NCBI RefSeq assembly: GCF_946885955.1
Contig: NZ_CAMPHI010000002.1
Location: 124,001 to 188,000 of the forward strand
Origin: an uncultured Pseudomonas sp.
Lineage (GTDB): Bacteria; Pseudomonadota; Gammaproteobacteria; Pseudomonadales; Pseudomonadaceae
Length of the DNA: 64,000 nt
Direction: 5' to 3'
Part shown: piece by piece, positions 1-11,682 of the stretch
How positions within the stretch are numbered: the stretch's first letter is position 1
How the letters are laid out: each line of letters opens with the position of its first letter
The notes under the pieces: model-generated
Told to the model about the DNA's origin: nothing
Seen by the model: only the letters and a program-made list of their open reading frames with translations
Database searches by the model: none
Position numbers and translations under genes: made by a program

Positions 1-785
<785 letters not shown>

Positions 786-810
786 GCGATGTTTCCTTGT
801 TCTTGTGGGT

Positions 811-1653
811 TCAGCCCTTGAGCGCGCCGGTGGTGAGGCCGGAGACGATGCGCCGCTGGAACACCAGCACCAGCAGCACCAGGGGCACGGTGACCATCAC
901 CGAGGCGGCCATCAGCAGGCCCCAGGGCAGCTCGTGCTGGCTGCCGCCGGAGATCAGCGCGATGGCCACCGGCACCGTGCGTTGGGCGTCGGTCAGGGTG
1001 AAGGTCAGGGCGAAGAGGAATTCGTTCCAGGCGGCGATAAACGCCAGCAGGCCGGTGGTCACCAGCGCCGGCCAGAGCAGTGGCAGCAGCACCCGGGTCA
1101 GCGCTACCCAGGGCGATGCGCCGTCCATGATCGCCGCCTCCTCCAGCTCGCCGGGCAGTTGGCCGATAAAGGTGGTCAGCACCCAGACGGTGAACGGCAG
1201 GGTGAAGATGGTGTAGCTGAGGATCAGCGCCCAGGCGCTGTTGTACAGGCCGAGGGCGCGGATCACCTCGAACAGCCCGGAGAGCACCGCGACCTGGGGG
1301 AACATCGACACGCCCAGCACCAGCAACAGCACTGTGGCGCGGCCGCGAAACTTGACCCGGCCCAGGGCGTAGGCGGCGGTCAGGCTGAGGAACAGCGCCA
1401 GCGCCACCACGCAGAACGCGACGAACACCGAGTTGCCGATGGCTTGCAGGAACGACGCCTGCTGCAACACCGCGGCGTAGTTTGAAAAGTCCGGCTTATC
1501 GATCCAGTAGCTCACCTGGAACAAGGCGCTGGATGGCTTCAGCGAGGTCAATACGGCGTAGTAGAACGGGAATACCGCATACAACAGCAGGATGCCGATC
1601 GCGCCGCCGAAGCCCAGGCGCAGCAGTGCTTTTTTCAGTAGGCGCAGGTTCAT
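811..1653 (-). CDS. Sugar ABC transporter permease, MalG/ThuG type
   Basis: Inner-membrane permease of the CUT1 carbohydrate importer family, 280 residues. Six hydrophobic segments are visible. The EAA loop that docks on the ATPase is present as [12 protein letters not shown] at about residues 171-182. The start was placed at the ATG at 1653, where the protein begins MNLRLLKK. A longer reading of this frame is a shadow running back through the neighbouring gene. The stop of the upstream permease and this ATG share one base (TGATG), which indicates translational coupling. The second membrane subunit for the same importer is the MalF-like gene directly upstream. Confidence 0.92.
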   Translation of the reverse strand: MNLRLLKKALLRLGFGGAIGILLLYAVFPFYYAVLTSLKPSSALFQVSYWIDKPDFSNYAAVLQQASFLQAIGNSVFVAFCVVALALFLSLTAAYALGRVKFRGRATVLLLVLGVSMFPQVAVLSGLFEVIRALGLYNSAWALILSYTIFTLPFTVWVLTTFIGQLPGELEEAAIMDGASPWVALTRVLLPLLWPALVTTGLLAFIAAWNEFLFALTFTLTDAQRTVPVAIALISGGSQHELPWGLLMAASVMVTVPLVLLVLVFQRRIVSGLTTGALKG

Positions 1654-2618
1654 CAGCGCACCTCCATTTGCCGGCGGCCGAGGTAGAGGTAGAGCACGGC
1701 GATCACCGCGACTATCAGGAACAACAGGGTCGAGGCGGCGCTGCCGTAGCCGACGTCCTGGAACTCCACCAATTGCTGGCGGGCGTAGATCGACATGCTC
1801 ATGGTCGATGACGAGTTCGAGGTCAGCACATAGATGACGTCGAACACCCGCAGCGCGTCGAGGATGCGGAAGATCGCCGCCACCAGCAGCGCCGGCATCA
1901 GCAGCGGCAGGGTGACCCGCCAGAACACCTTGAGCGGATGAACGCCGTCGACCCGGGCCGCCTCGTAGCAGTCGCCCGGCAGCATCTGCAAGGCGGCCAG
2001 CATCAGCAGCGCGACGAAGGGTACGGTCTTCCACACATCGACCATGATCACCGCCCACATCGACAGGCTGGCGTCGGCGGTCCAGGCCAATGGCGCGTCG
2101 ATCAGGCCGAGGCCGAGCATCAGGTGATTGAGGATGCCGAACTGGTCGTTGAGCATCCACGCCCAGATCTTCGCCGAGACGATGGTGGGAATCGCCCAGG
2201 GGATCAGGATCATCGCGCGTACCAGCGCCCGGCCGGTGAACGGCACATTGAGCAACAAGGCCACCGCCAGGCCGAGCACGATCTCCAGGCTCACCGACAC
2301 CGCGGTGAAGTGCAGGGTGTTGCGCACCGCCTGCCACCACAGCGGGTCGACCAGAATGCCCGACCAGCCATCGGCATCGTGGGCCAGGTAGTTGCTCAGG
2401 CCGACGAAAGCGCCGGCACCGGCGTCGCTCAGGCTGGTATCGGTGAGGCTGAACCAGAAAGTGCGCAGCAACGGCCAACCGGCCACCAGCAGCAGGCACA
2501 GCAACATCGGCGTCAGAAACAGCCAGGCGGCGCGGATACGACGGCGCTGTACGGGCGTTTCCTTGATCGGCAAGGGCTCGTCGTAGAACGGCTGGGCCCG
2601 GGAGATTGTGGTGGTCAT
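1653..2618 (-). CDS. Sugar ABC transporter permease, MalF/ThuF type
   Basis: Inner-membrane permease, 321 residues, with a cytoplasmic N-terminus of about 30 residues and six predicted membrane segments starting with AWLFLTPMLLCLLLVAGWPL. The EAA loop reads YEAARVDGVHPLKVF at about residues 218-232. Length and lack of the large MalF periplasmic domain fit the trehalose/maltose (ThuF-like) subgroup of CUT1 transporters better than enteric MalF. It pairs with the MalG-like protein as a heterodimer. The gene lies 17 bases after the binding-protein stop and overlaps the next gene by one base, so it is part of one operon. Confidence 0.92.
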   Translation of the reverse strand: MTTTISRAQPFYDEPLPIKETPVQRRRIRAAWLFLTPMLLCLLLVAGWPLLRTFWFSLTDTSLSDAGAGAFVGLSNYLAHDADGWSGILVDPLWWQAVRNTLHFTAVSVSLEIVLGLAVALLLNVPFTGRALVRAMILIPWAIPTIVSAKIWAWMLNDQFGILNHLMLGLGLIDAPLAWTADASLSMWAVIMVDVWKTVPFVALLMLAALQMLPGDCYEAARVDGVHPLKVFWRVTLPLLMPALLVAAIFRILDALRVFDVIYVLTSNSSSTMSMSIYARQQLVEFQDVGYGSAASTLLFLIVAVIAVLYLYLGRRQMEVR

Positions 2619-2635
2619 GGCGGTTCCTTGGCGGT

Positions 2636-3910
2636 TTACCAGCTACGGCGTTTGATGCGTTTGAGGTCGCTGCCCAGTTCGCTCACCGCCTGATCGACAG
2701 GCGCCTCGCCGGAGAGCACGCCGTGCACGCGGTCGAACAGCGCATTGGAAACTCGTGGATAGCGGTCGGCGGTGATCGCCGCGGGGCGCATCACGCCTGC
2801 ATCGAGAATAGTGCGCAACTGGCTGTAGTACGGCATGGCGGCGAGCAGTTCCGGGTCTGCGTAGAGCGACTCGATCACCGGGTTGTAGGCGCCGACCAAC
2901 GCCCGATGTTTCTGCTGCTGGGCGCTGGTCAGGTAGGCCACCAGCTCGCCGGCGAGCTTGGGCTCGGCGCTGTAGCGCGACACCGACAAACCCCAGCCGC
3001 CAAGGGTCGAGGCATGGCTGCCGTTCTCGCCGCCCTTGGGCAGCGGGGCGATGCCGACCTGGTCCTTGATCGCGCTGTCCGGGCTCTGCACCAGGGCCCA
3101 GGCGTAGGGCCAGTTGCGCATAAACAGCGCATTGCCGGACTGGAACACGCCGCGGCCTTCTTCTTCGGTGTAATTCAGCACGCCGGGCGGAGAAATATCG
3201 CCCACCCAGCTTTTCGCCAGGGTCAGCGCGGCGCGGGTTGCCGGGCTGTCGACCTGGATATTGCCCTGGGCATCGATCAAGCCGCCGCCGGGCTGGCTGC
3301 CGATCCACTCCAGGGCGTTACAGGTCAGGCCTTCGTAGGCGCGGCCCTGGAACACATAGCCCCAGAGGTTGGCGTTGCCGGCATCGCGCTCGGCCTGCTG
3401 GATCTCACGCGCGGTGGCGGTCAGTTCGTCCCAGGTTTGCGGCACCGGCTTGGCGTATTTATCCAGCAGATCCTTGCGGTAGTAGAGCAGGCCCGAGTCG
3501 GTGAACCAGGGCATGCTGACCAGCCGGCCGTCGACGGTGGCGTTGTCCAGCTGCGCCTGGAAATAGCCCTGGGTCGCGTTGGCCGGCAATACATCGCGCA
3601 GATCGAGCAGGTGATTGGCCAGCATGCCGGGCCAGACCACATCGATCTGGATGATGTCGATGTCGGCCGATTGGGCGCTGAGGATCTGCTGATAGAACGA
3701 CAAACGCTCGGTCGCCGAGTTGGGCGTCGACACCACCTCGACGCTGTGTCCGGTCTGTTTCGACCAGGCTTCGACGCCGTCCTTGCACAACTGCAATTCC
3801 GCACCCACGGCGCCGCAGGAAATGGTCAGGTCGGCCGCGCCGGCCAGGGCTGGCAGACCGCTGCAGATCGCCAGCAAGGCCGTTGGAAGAAGCGATTTCA
3901 GCTGTTTCAT
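2636..3910 (-). CDS. Periplasmic sugar-binding protein, trehalose/maltose type (ThuE-like)
   Basis: Solute-binding protein of family 1, 424 residues. A Sec signal peptide covers residues 1-26 (MKQLKSLLPTALLAICSGLP, cleavage after AGA). It delivers sugar to the permease pair encoded downstream. The stretch DIDIIQIDVVWPGML and the later ALFMRNWPYAWALV are typical of the trehalose/maltose-binding group in my recollection of the family. I chose the ATG at 3910 because it begins the signal peptide and follows an AGAGAGG ribosome site; the frame stays open further upstream but without protein character. Exact sugar is inferred: trehalose, maltose or another alpha-glucoside. Confidence 0.88.
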   Translation of the reverse strand: MKQLKSLLPTALLAICSGLPALAGAADLTISCGAVGAELQLCKDGVEAWSKQTGHSVEVVSTPNSATERLSFYQQILSAQSADIDIIQIDVVWPGMLANHLLDLRDVLPANATQGYFQAQLDNATVDGRLVSMPWFTDSGLLYYRKDLLDKYAKPVPQTWDELTATAREIQQAERDAGNANLWGYVFQGRAYEGLTCNALEWIGSQPGGGLIDAQGNIQVDSPATRAALTLAKSWVGDISPPGVLNYTEEEGRGVFQSGNALFMRNWPYAWALVQSPDSAIKDQVGIAPLPKGGENGSHASTLGGWGLSVSRYSAEPKLAGELVAYLTSAQQQKHRALVGAYNPVIESLYADPELLAAMPYYSQLRTILDAGVMRPAAITADRYPRVSNALFDRVHGVLSGEAPVDQAVSELGSDLKRIKRRSW

Positions 3911-5634
<1,724 letters not shown>

Positions 5635-5702
5635 GCCATGCCCGAACGCTGGGCGCGCGCCCTTCTCGGCCTGCAATTCGCTCGGGCACTGCGGCCTGGC
5701 GG

Positions 5703-5728
5703 CCGACTCGCCAGCGCTGGCGGGTCGG
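5703..5728 (+). terminator. Hairpin downstream of porin gene
   Basis: A 26-base inverted repeat (arms beginning CCGACTCGCCAGC and GCTGGCGGGTCGG, one mismatch pair) lies 69 bases after the porin stop. No T-run follows, so termination is inferred from position only. It sits before the AraC regulator start at 5842. Confidence 0.4.
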
Positions 5729-5841
5729 TCGACAAGGCTCGGCAAACAGGCGAGGATGTCTTTTCAATGCAGGCAAGCACGGCAGGGCTAAATGGTTGCC
5801 GTGCTTTGCCGTATGCTCTGAAAACCGTCGAGAAGCGATCA

Positions 5842-6738
5842 ATGAACCGTACTGCCCGCGTACCCGACCCCTCCTACGAGCTGATGGACGATCACGAGGG
5901 TCATTCGCTGATCTACCGTCAGCATGGTTTTCCCAGCCCGCTGGTGCGTTGGCATTTCCACAAGGAATACGAGCTGCACCTGATAGTCGCCAGTTCCGGC
6001 AAGGTGTTTATCGGCGACTACATCGGCAATTTCTCCCCCGCCACGTTGTTTCTCACCGGCCCTGGTTTGCCGCACAACTGGATCAGCCAGCTCGACGACG
6101 GCGAGGTGGTGGAAACCCGCGACATGCTGGTCAACTTCACCGACGAGATGCTGGCAAACGCCAGCGCGGTATTCGCCGAGCTGAAGGGGTTGGCGCCGTT
6201 GTTGGCGCGGGCGCAATTCGGCATCGAGTTTCGTGACGCGCGAACCATTCGCGAGGCCGGAACGCTGTTGCAGAAGATCGCCGACAGCCAGGGCATCGCC
6301 CGCCTGGGGCATTTCTTCATCCTCATGGAGTTGCTGGCGGTCGCTGAGGATTACCAGTTGCTATCAGGGATGACGTCCATGGAGCTGATCGACGAGCACC
6401 ATGTCGAGCGGATCAACCGCGCGGTGTATTACATCTTCCAACGCTACACCAGCGAGTTGAGCCAGGAAGAAGTCGCCGAACATCTGGGCATGACGCCGAC
6501 CTACTTTTCGCGCTTCTTCAAGCAGGCCACTGGACGCGGCTTCGTCGAGTTCGTCAATCGGCTGCGGGTGAGCAAATCCTGCGAACTGCTGAGCAAGAGC
6601 GACAAGCCGGTGACCGAGGTCTGCTTCGAGTCCGGCTTCAATAACATCTCCAACTTCAACCGGCGTTTCTACGCGCTCAAGGGCATGACTCCGTCGGAGT
6701 ATCGCCGCACCTTGACGGATGTACTTTACGGCGCATGA
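5842..6738 (+). CDS. mtlR: AraC/XylS-family regulator, MtlR-like (copy 1)
   Basis: Transcription activator of 298 residues. The N-terminal cupin-like sensing half contains RWHFHKEYELHLI and GDYIGNFSPATLFLTGPGLPH. The C-terminal half, from about residue 195, has two helix-turn-helix motifs: QEEVAEHLGMTPTYFSRFFK and VTEVCFESGFNNISNFNRRF. The start at 5842 is chosen because homology to the second copy begins there; an upstream open stretch back to 5638 lacks protein character. Length and motifs match MtlR, the activator of the mannitol operon of fluorescent pseudomonads. A paralogue of the same length lies 299 bases downstream, so which of the two controls the operon cannot be told from sequence. 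Confidence 0.82.
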   Translation: MNRTARVPDPSYELMDDHEGHSLIYRQHGFPSPLVRWHFHKEYELHLIVASSGKVFIGDYIGNFSPATLFLTGPGLPHNWISQLDDGEVVETRDMLVNFTDEMLANASAVFAELKGLAPLLARAQFGIEFRDARTIREAGTLLQKIADSQGIARLGHFFILMELLAVAEDYQLLSGMTSMELIDEHHVERINRAVYYIFQRYTSELSQEEVAEHLGMTPTYFSRFFKQATGRGFVEFVNRLRVSKSCELLSKSDKPVTEVCFESGFNNISNFNRRFYALKGMTPSEYRRTLTDVLYGA

Positions 6739-6854
6739 GGCGGCAGCTCCGCAGCATGCTGTAAACCCTGCCCGGCTGCCCAGCCACTAGGCATTCGATC
6801 TGCTGCGCCGCCGAACATGGCGAATTTTCAACACTTGGGTTACCTCGCGTGGCT

Positions 6855-6892
6855 GGCAAAAAAGTATAGGTTTTCGCCTTTTGAGTATTTGT
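6855..6892 (+). promoter_or_regulatory. Candidate MtlR operator, copy A (upstream of second araC gene)
   Basis: A bipartite element: GGCAAAAAAGTATAG at 6855-6869 and GTATTTGT at 6885-6892. The same two boxes, 30 bases apart start to start, recur at 8011-8048 upstream of the polyol dehydrogenase gene. Identical spacing in two otherwise diverged leaders points to a binding site for an AraC dimer, most simply one of the two adjacent regulators. This is inference from sequence identity only. Confidence 0.5.
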
Positions 6893-7036
6893 CAGTAGCG
6901 CCCGCCTTAACCTTAAATGACCCTGAACAGGCATAAACCTGCAGCTCATGCGAGCGGGGTTCCGCCATGCCATATCGCTTGGCGGTATGTGCGACGTGCC
7001 GGTCGGATGGCCGCCAAGAGCAGCAGGGCCCTACCC

Positions 7037-7933
7037 ATGTCGAACAACAAACAGCCTCTGAAAGCGGATTACGAATGGGTCGCCCAGGCCGGCGATGAGT
7101 CGATCCACTATATCCAGCACGGCGTGCCGAGCAGCCTGATCCGCTGGCATCATCACCGGGAATACGAGCTGCGGCTGGTCAGGTCGACCAGCGGCAAGAT
7201 GTTCGTCGGCGACTATATCGGCAACTTCGCTCCGGGCAATCTGGTGCTGGTCGGGCCGGATCTGCCGCATAACTGGATCAGCGAGCTAGCGGCGAACGAG
7301 TCCATCGCCCTGCGCGACCAGGTGGTGCATTTTTCCAGTGATTTCGCCCTCGGCTTGCAAGCGCTGATGCCGGAAATGAGGGCGGCCGAGCCGCTACTCA
7401 GGCGTGCGCAATGGGGCGTCGAGTTCCGTGGCGAGGACACTATTCGCCAGGCCATCGCGCTGTTCGATCAGATCGCCGGCGCCCAGGGCATGAAACGCCT
7501 GGCGCGCTTTCTGACCCTGCTAGAGCTGCTTGCCAGTGCCACCAACTACCGCACCCTGTCCAGCGAATACCACCAGCCGCTGATCGACAAGAAATACCTG
7601 GATTGGCTGAACCAGGCCGTCGGCTACATCCTCCAGCACTATGCCCGCGAGCTGCCGCTGGACGAGGTGGCGCAGCAGATGGGCATGAGCGGCACGCAGT
7701 TTTCCAAACACTTCAAGCGGGTCGCGGGCCACCGCTTTGTCGATTTCGTCAATCAGCTGCGGGTCAGCAAGGCGTGCGAATTGCTGGCGCAGAGCGAATT
7801 GCCGATCACCGAGATCTGTTTCGATGTCGGCTACAACAGTATCGCCAACTTCAATCGGCGTTTTCTCGACATCAAGGACATGACGCCAAGCGAGTACCGG
7901 AAAACCTACCTGAATGTTCTCTACTCGTGCTGA
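7037..7933 (+). CDS. AraC/XylS-family regulator, MtlR-like (copy 2)
   Basis: Second AraC-type regulator, also 298 residues, clearly paralogous to the gene at 5842: RWHHHREYELRLV, VGDYIGNFAPGNLVLVGPDL and the C-terminal DEVAQQMGMSGTQFSKHFKR align position for position. The DNA-binding half carries ITEICFDVGYNSIANFNRRF. I set the start at 7037 (MSNNKQPLKADYEW), where the alignment with copy 1 begins; the open frame extends to 6917 but crosses the promoter region. A candidate operator lies at 6855-6892 in its own leader, consistent with autoregulation or cross-regulation. It stands next to the dehydrogenase and mtl genes, so a role in polyol response is likely. Confidence 0.8.
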   Translation: MSNNKQPLKADYEWVAQAGDESIHYIQHGVPSSLIRWHHHREYELRLVRSTSGKMFVGDYIGNFAPGNLVLVGPDLPHNWISELAANESIALRDQVVHFSSDFALGLQALMPEMRAAEPLLRRAQWGVEFRGEDTIRQAIALFDQIAGAQGMKRLARFLTLLELLASATNYRTLSSEYHQPLIDKKYLDWLNQAVGYILQHYARELPLDEVAQQMGMSGTQFSKHFKRVAGHRFVDFVNQLRVSKACELLAQSELPITEICFDVGYNSIANFNRRFLDIKDMTPSEYRKTYLNVLYSC

Positions 7934-8010
7934 GGGCACAAGCGAATTTGCCCTCCGGGAATGTCGATTGCTTTCGCATACGCAACAGTCGCGGACTGAC
8001 CCGGATAGCG

Positions 8011-8048
8011 GGCAAAAAAGTACAGATATCTGTCGATGACGTATTTGT
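8011..8048 (+). promoter_or_regulatory. Candidate MtlR operator, copy B (upstream of polyol dehydrogenase)
   Basis: GGCAAAAAAGTACAG at 8011-8025 and GTATTTGT at 8041-8048 repeat the element found at 6855-6892 with the same 30-base offset; the flanks also share a GCGC-CG patch shortly after the second box. The position, 130 bases before the dehydrogenase start, suits an activator site. Confidence 0.5.
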
Positions 8049-8177
8049 GGTGGCGCACGCAAGGAACTCTAATGGATATCGAAAGGGCCCTGATTAATTA
8101 ACTCGATGAGTCGCAGTGCCTGGGTATCCATAGCGATATATCCGATCACCAAGAACAAACAATCAACTGGTGTTTCT

Positions 8178-9233
8178 ATGCAAGCGCTCGTATTGGAAGA
8201 AATGGGTAAGTTATCGATTCGCGATATTTCGCTCGAGCAGAACATGGGCAAGGACGACGTGCGCATTGCCGTTAAAAACGTCGGCGTCTGTGGCAGCGAC
8301 GTTCATTATTACAAGCACGGCGCCATCGGGCCGTTCGTCGTCCGTGAGCCCATGGTGTTGGGCCATGAGGCCTCGGGGGTGGTTGTGGCCGTGGGCGAGA
8401 ATGTCACTCACCTGAAGCCGGGCGATCCGGTGTGCATGGAACCGGGAATACCGGACGTGAAGTCCCGGGCCTCGTTGGAAGGCAAATACAACCTCGATCC
8501 GGCAGTGCGCTTCTGGGCCACGCCGCCGATTCACGGCTGCCTGACCGCGCACGTGGTGCACCCGGCCAGCTTCACCTTCAAGTTGCCGAGCACCGTGAGC
8601 TTTGCCGAAGGCGCGATGATCGAGCCCTTGGCGACCGGCATGCAGGCCGCCGACAAGGCGCGCATCCGTCCCGGCGATGTGGCCGTGGTCATCGGTGCCG
8701 GCACCATCGGTATCCTCACCGCCGCGGCCGCGCTGGCCGGGGGTTGCAGCCAGGTGATCATCGCCGACCTGGTGCAGGAGAAGCTCGACCTCGCCGGGCG
8801 CTACGCCGGCATCACGTCGGTCAATATCAGCGAAGAAAATCTGGCCGAAGTGGTTGGTCGCCTGACCGATCAGTGGGGCGCGCAGATCGTCTTCGAGGCG
8901 TCCGGCAGCCCCAAAGCCTACGCCAACCTGTTCGACCTGGCCTGCCCCGGTGGCTGCGTAGTACTGGTCGGCATGCCGCCGCAGCCGGTTGCCCTGGATA
9001 TAGTCGCGATGCAGGCCAAAGAGCTGCGCGTCGAGTCGGTATTCCGCTATGCCAATCAGTTTCCCCGCGCGCTGGCCCTGCTCGGTTCCGGCCGGCTGGA
9101 TATCAAAGCACTGGTTTCCGCCGTCTACCCGTTCGATCAGGCGATTGCTGCCTTCGACCGGGCCGCAAGCGGCAGACCCGGCGATGTAAAAGTGCAAATC
9201 AGTTTCGATCCGATCGAGCATGAAGTCGCCTAA
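8178..9233 (+). CDS. Zinc-dependent sorbitol/xylitol dehydrogenase (medium-chain family)
   Basis: NAD-dependent polyol dehydrogenase of 351 residues; likely oxidises sorbitol to fructose and/or xylitol to xylulose. Catalytic zinc ligands are seen in [15 protein letters not shown] (Cys) and LGHEASG (His-Glu). The Rossmann dinucleotide site is [15 protein letters not shown]. The lobe that carries four structural-zinc cysteines in alcohol dehydrogenases lacks them here ([20 protein letters not shown]), a loss compatible with the sorbitol dehydrogenase branch. Start ATG at 8178 begins MQALVLEE; the longer frame from 8106 is not supported. It precedes mtlE by 126 bases and its products feed the xylulokinase and fructokinase of the same locus. 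Confidence 0.87.
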   Translation: MQALVLEEMGKLSIRDISLEQNMGKDDVRIAVKNVGVCGSDVHYYKHGAIGPFVVREPMVLGHEASGVVVAVGENVTHLKPGDPVCMEPGIPDVKSRASLEGKYNLDPAVRFWATPPIHGCLTAHVVHPASFTFKLPSTVSFAEGAMIEPLATGMQAADKARIRPGDVAVVIGAGTIGILTAAAALAGGCSQVIIADLVQEKLDLAGRYAGITSVNISEENLAEVVGRLTDQWGAQIVFEASGSPKAYANLFDLACPGGCVVLVGMPPQPVALDIVAMQAKELRVESVFRYANQFPRALALLGSGRLDIKALVSAVYPFDQAIAAFDRAASGRPGDVKVQISFDPIEHEVA

Positions 9234-9359
9234 CGACCAGCTGTTGGTGACGTTAAACAAAACAGCATTCCCATAGTTTGCAAATAATGGAGCTACATCA
9301 CCCACGACAACCAGGCAGAACTTGCTATCGCCTATCAAATAAAAATTAGAGAGAAGCAA

Positions 9360-10676
9360 ATGAAAACAATAAAACTATTGCCGGCCGTTATTGCAACCGC
9401 CCTCGCCACCAGTGCCATTGCTGCCAATGCCACGACCACTGTCACTATCGGTACCGTGAATAACGGCGACATGATCCGTATGCAGGAACTTTCCCGCGAG
9501 TTCGAGAAAACCCATGCAGATATCAAGCTGGAATGGGTGGTGCTCGAAGAGAACGTTCTGCGCCAGCGCCTGACCACCGATATCGCCACCCAGGGCGGCC
9601 AGTTCGATGTGATGACCATCGGCATGTACGAGGCACCTATCTGGGGTGCGCGTGGCTGGCTGACGCCGATGGAGAATCTGCCGAGCGACTATGACATCGA
9701 GGATATCTTCCCCTCGGTCCGCGATGGGTTGTCGGTCAACGGCACGCTCTATGGCCTGCCGTTCTATTCCGAAAGTTCGATGACCTACTACCGCACCGAC
9801 CTGTTCGAGCAGGCGGGCCTGGTGATGCCTAAACAACCGAGCTGGGAGCAGATCGGCGAGTTCGCCAAGGCGCTGAATAAGCCCGACCAGGAGCAATACG
9901 GCCTGTGTCTGCGCGGCAAGGCTGGTTGGGGCGAGAACATGGCGCTGATCAGCACCATGGCCAACGCCTTCGGCGCGCGCTGGTTCGATGAGCAGTGGCA
10001 ACCGGAATTCACCGGTGCCGAATGGGGCAAGGCGCTCAACTTTTATGTCCAGACGCTGAAAAACTACGGTCCGCCCGGGGTCTCGTCCAACGGCTTCAAC
10101 GAATCCCTGGCGCTGTTCAATTCCGGCAAATGCGCGATCTGGGTCGATGCCACGGTGGCCGGCTCGTTCGTCACCGACACCTCGCAGAGCAAGGTGGCGG
10201 ACAAAGTCGGCTTTGCCCTGGCGCCCAAGCAAGTGACCGATAGAGGCGCCGGCTGGCTCTGGTCCTGGTCGCTGGCGATTCCGGTGAGCTCTGACGCCAA
10301 GGCCGCCGCGACCGAGTTCGCCACCTGGGCCACTTCCAAGGCTTACAGCGACCTGGTGGCCGAGCGTTTCGGCATCGCCAATATCCCGCCAGGCAGTCGC
10401 GCCTCGACCTACAGCGATGCCTACATCGCCGCGGCGCCTTTCGCCGAAGTGACCCTGGAATCGATGAAGAAGGCCGACCCGGCCAAGCCCTCTGCCAAGC
10501 CGGTGCCTTATGTCGGCATCCAGTTTGTCGGCATTCCCGAGTTCCAGTCGGTGGCGACCCAGGTCGGCAAGCAGTTTACCGCGGCGCTGACCGGCCATAT
10601 GACGGTCGACCAGGCCCTGGCCGCGGCGCAGCAGTCGACGCTGCGCGAGATGAAGCGCGCGGGCTATCCGAAATAA
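9360..10676 (+). CDS. mtlE: Periplasmic polyol (mannitol/sorbitol/arabitol) binding protein
   Basis: Solute-binding protein of family 1, 438 residues, with signal peptide 1-21 (MKTIKLLPAVIATALATSAI, then AANA). It captures polyols for MtlFG. Recognisable stretches include FDVMTIGMYEAPIWGARGWL, SSMTYYRTDLFEQAGL and KCAIWVDATVAGSF. The following permease, ATPase and mannitol dehydrogenase genes match the order of the mtlEFGKD operon of Pseudomonas fluorescens, which is the basis for the name. The sequence AGAGAGAAG lies just upstream as ribosome site. A close second copy is encoded alone at 24374-25684 on the other strand. Confidence 0.92.
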   Translation: MKTIKLLPAVIATALATSAIAANATTTVTIGTVNNGDMIRMQELSREFEKTHADIKLEWVVLEENVLRQRLTTDIATQGGQFDVMTIGMYEAPIWGARGWLTPMENLPSDYDIEDIFPSVRDGLSVNGTLYGLPFYSESSMTYYRTDLFEQAGLVMPKQPSWEQIGEFAKALNKPDQEQYGLCLRGKAGWGENMALISTMANAFGARWFDEQWQPEFTGAEWGKALNFYVQTLKNYGPPGVSSNGFNESLALFNSGKCAIWVDATVAGSFVTDTSQSKVADKVGFALAPKQVTDRGAGWLWSWSLAIPVSSDAKAAATEFATWATSKAYSDLVAERFGIANIPPGSRASTYSDAYIAAAPFAEVTLESMKKADPAKPSAKPVPYVGIQFVGIPEFQSVATQVGKQFTAALTGHMTVDQALAAAQQSTLREMKRAGYPK

Positions 10677-10748
10677 CCCTTTGCCGCGTAAGCACCGCGC
10701 ATGCACCCGCATGCCGGTGCGTATTCCCCGATTCACCACGGAGTCGCC

Positions 10749-11678
10749 ATGAACACCTCGGCCCTCGCCACATCTCCCGAACTCGCCCAGGCGCCACCCG
10801 CCAAGCGGCGCGGGTTCAAACCTGGCTGGTTTCTGGTCAGCCCCTCGGTCGCCCTGCTGTTGCTGTGGATGATCGTGCCGCTGGGCATGACCGTCTATTT
10901 CTCGCTGATCCGCTACAACCTGCTGTACCCCGGCGAGAACCAGTTCGTCGGCCTGGAGAACTTCGAGTATTTCGTCACCGACGCCGGCTTTCTGCCCGGC
11001 GCGACCAATACCCTGCTGCTGGTCGGCAGCGTATTGCTGATCAGTGTGGTGCTCGGCGTGCTGATTTCCGCGCTGCTGGAGGCCTGCGAATTCTGGGGCC
11101 GCGGCATCGTGCGGGTGATGCTGATCTCGCCGTTCTTCATCATGCCCACGGTCAGTGCGCTGCTGTGGAAGAACCTGATCTTCCACCCGGTCTCGGGAAT
11201 TCTCGCCGCCGTGTGGAAATTCTTCGGCGCCCAGCCGGTGGACTGGCTGGCGCAGCATCCGCTGTTCTCGATCATCCTGATCGTGTCCTGGCAATGGCTG
11301 CCGTTCGCCATCCTGATTCTGATGACCGCGATGCAGTCGCTGGACCAGGAGCAGAAGGAAGCCGCGCGTCTCGACGGTGCCGGCCCCTTGGCGATCTTCT
11401 GGCACCTGACCCTGCCGCACCTGGCGCGGCCGATTGCCGTGGTGGTGATGATCGAGACGATCTTCCTGCTCTCGGTATTCGCCGAAATCTTCACCACCAC
11501 CAGCGGCGGCCCGGGATTCGAATCGACCAACCTGGCGTACCTGATCTACAACCAGGCGCTGCTGCAATTCGACGTCGGCATGGCCTCGGCCGGCGGCCTG
11601 ATCGCGGTGGTCATCGCCAACCTGGCCGCCATCGTGCTGATCCGTCTGATCGGCAAGAACCTCACGGACAAGGGCTGA
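10749..11678 (+). CDS. mtlF: Polyol ABC transporter permease
   Basis: Inner-membrane permease, 309 residues, with six hydrophobic segments after a 26-residue cytoplasmic leader. The EAA loop reads KEAARLDGAGPL. Start at ATG 10749 (MNTSALATSPELAQ), preceded by an ACGGAG ribosome site; the frame from 10701 is less likely. It is followed after four bases by the second permease gene, so the two subunits are co-translated. MalF-type member of the CUT1 family without a large periplasmic domain. Confidence 0.92.
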   Translation: MNTSALATSPELAQAPPAKRRGFKPGWFLVSPSVALLLLWMIVPLGMTVYFSLIRYNLLYPGENQFVGLENFEYFVTDAGFLPGATNTLLLVGSVLLISVVLGVLISALLEACEFWGRGIVRVMLISPFFIMPTVSALLWKNLIFHPVSGILAAVWKFFGAQPVDWLAQHPLFSIILIVSWQWLPFAILILMTAMQSLDQEQKEAARLDGAGPLAIFWHLTLPHLARPIAVVVMIETIFLLSVFAEIFTTTSGGPGFESTNLAYLIYNQALLQFDVGMASAGGLIAVVIANLAAIVLIRLIGKNLTDKG

Positions 11679-11682
11679 GACC

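Noticed and set aside
9325..9345. Sigma-54 promoter before mtlE (GGCAGAACTTGC)
   Set aside because: The GG-GC spacing is 8 bases instead of the required 10.
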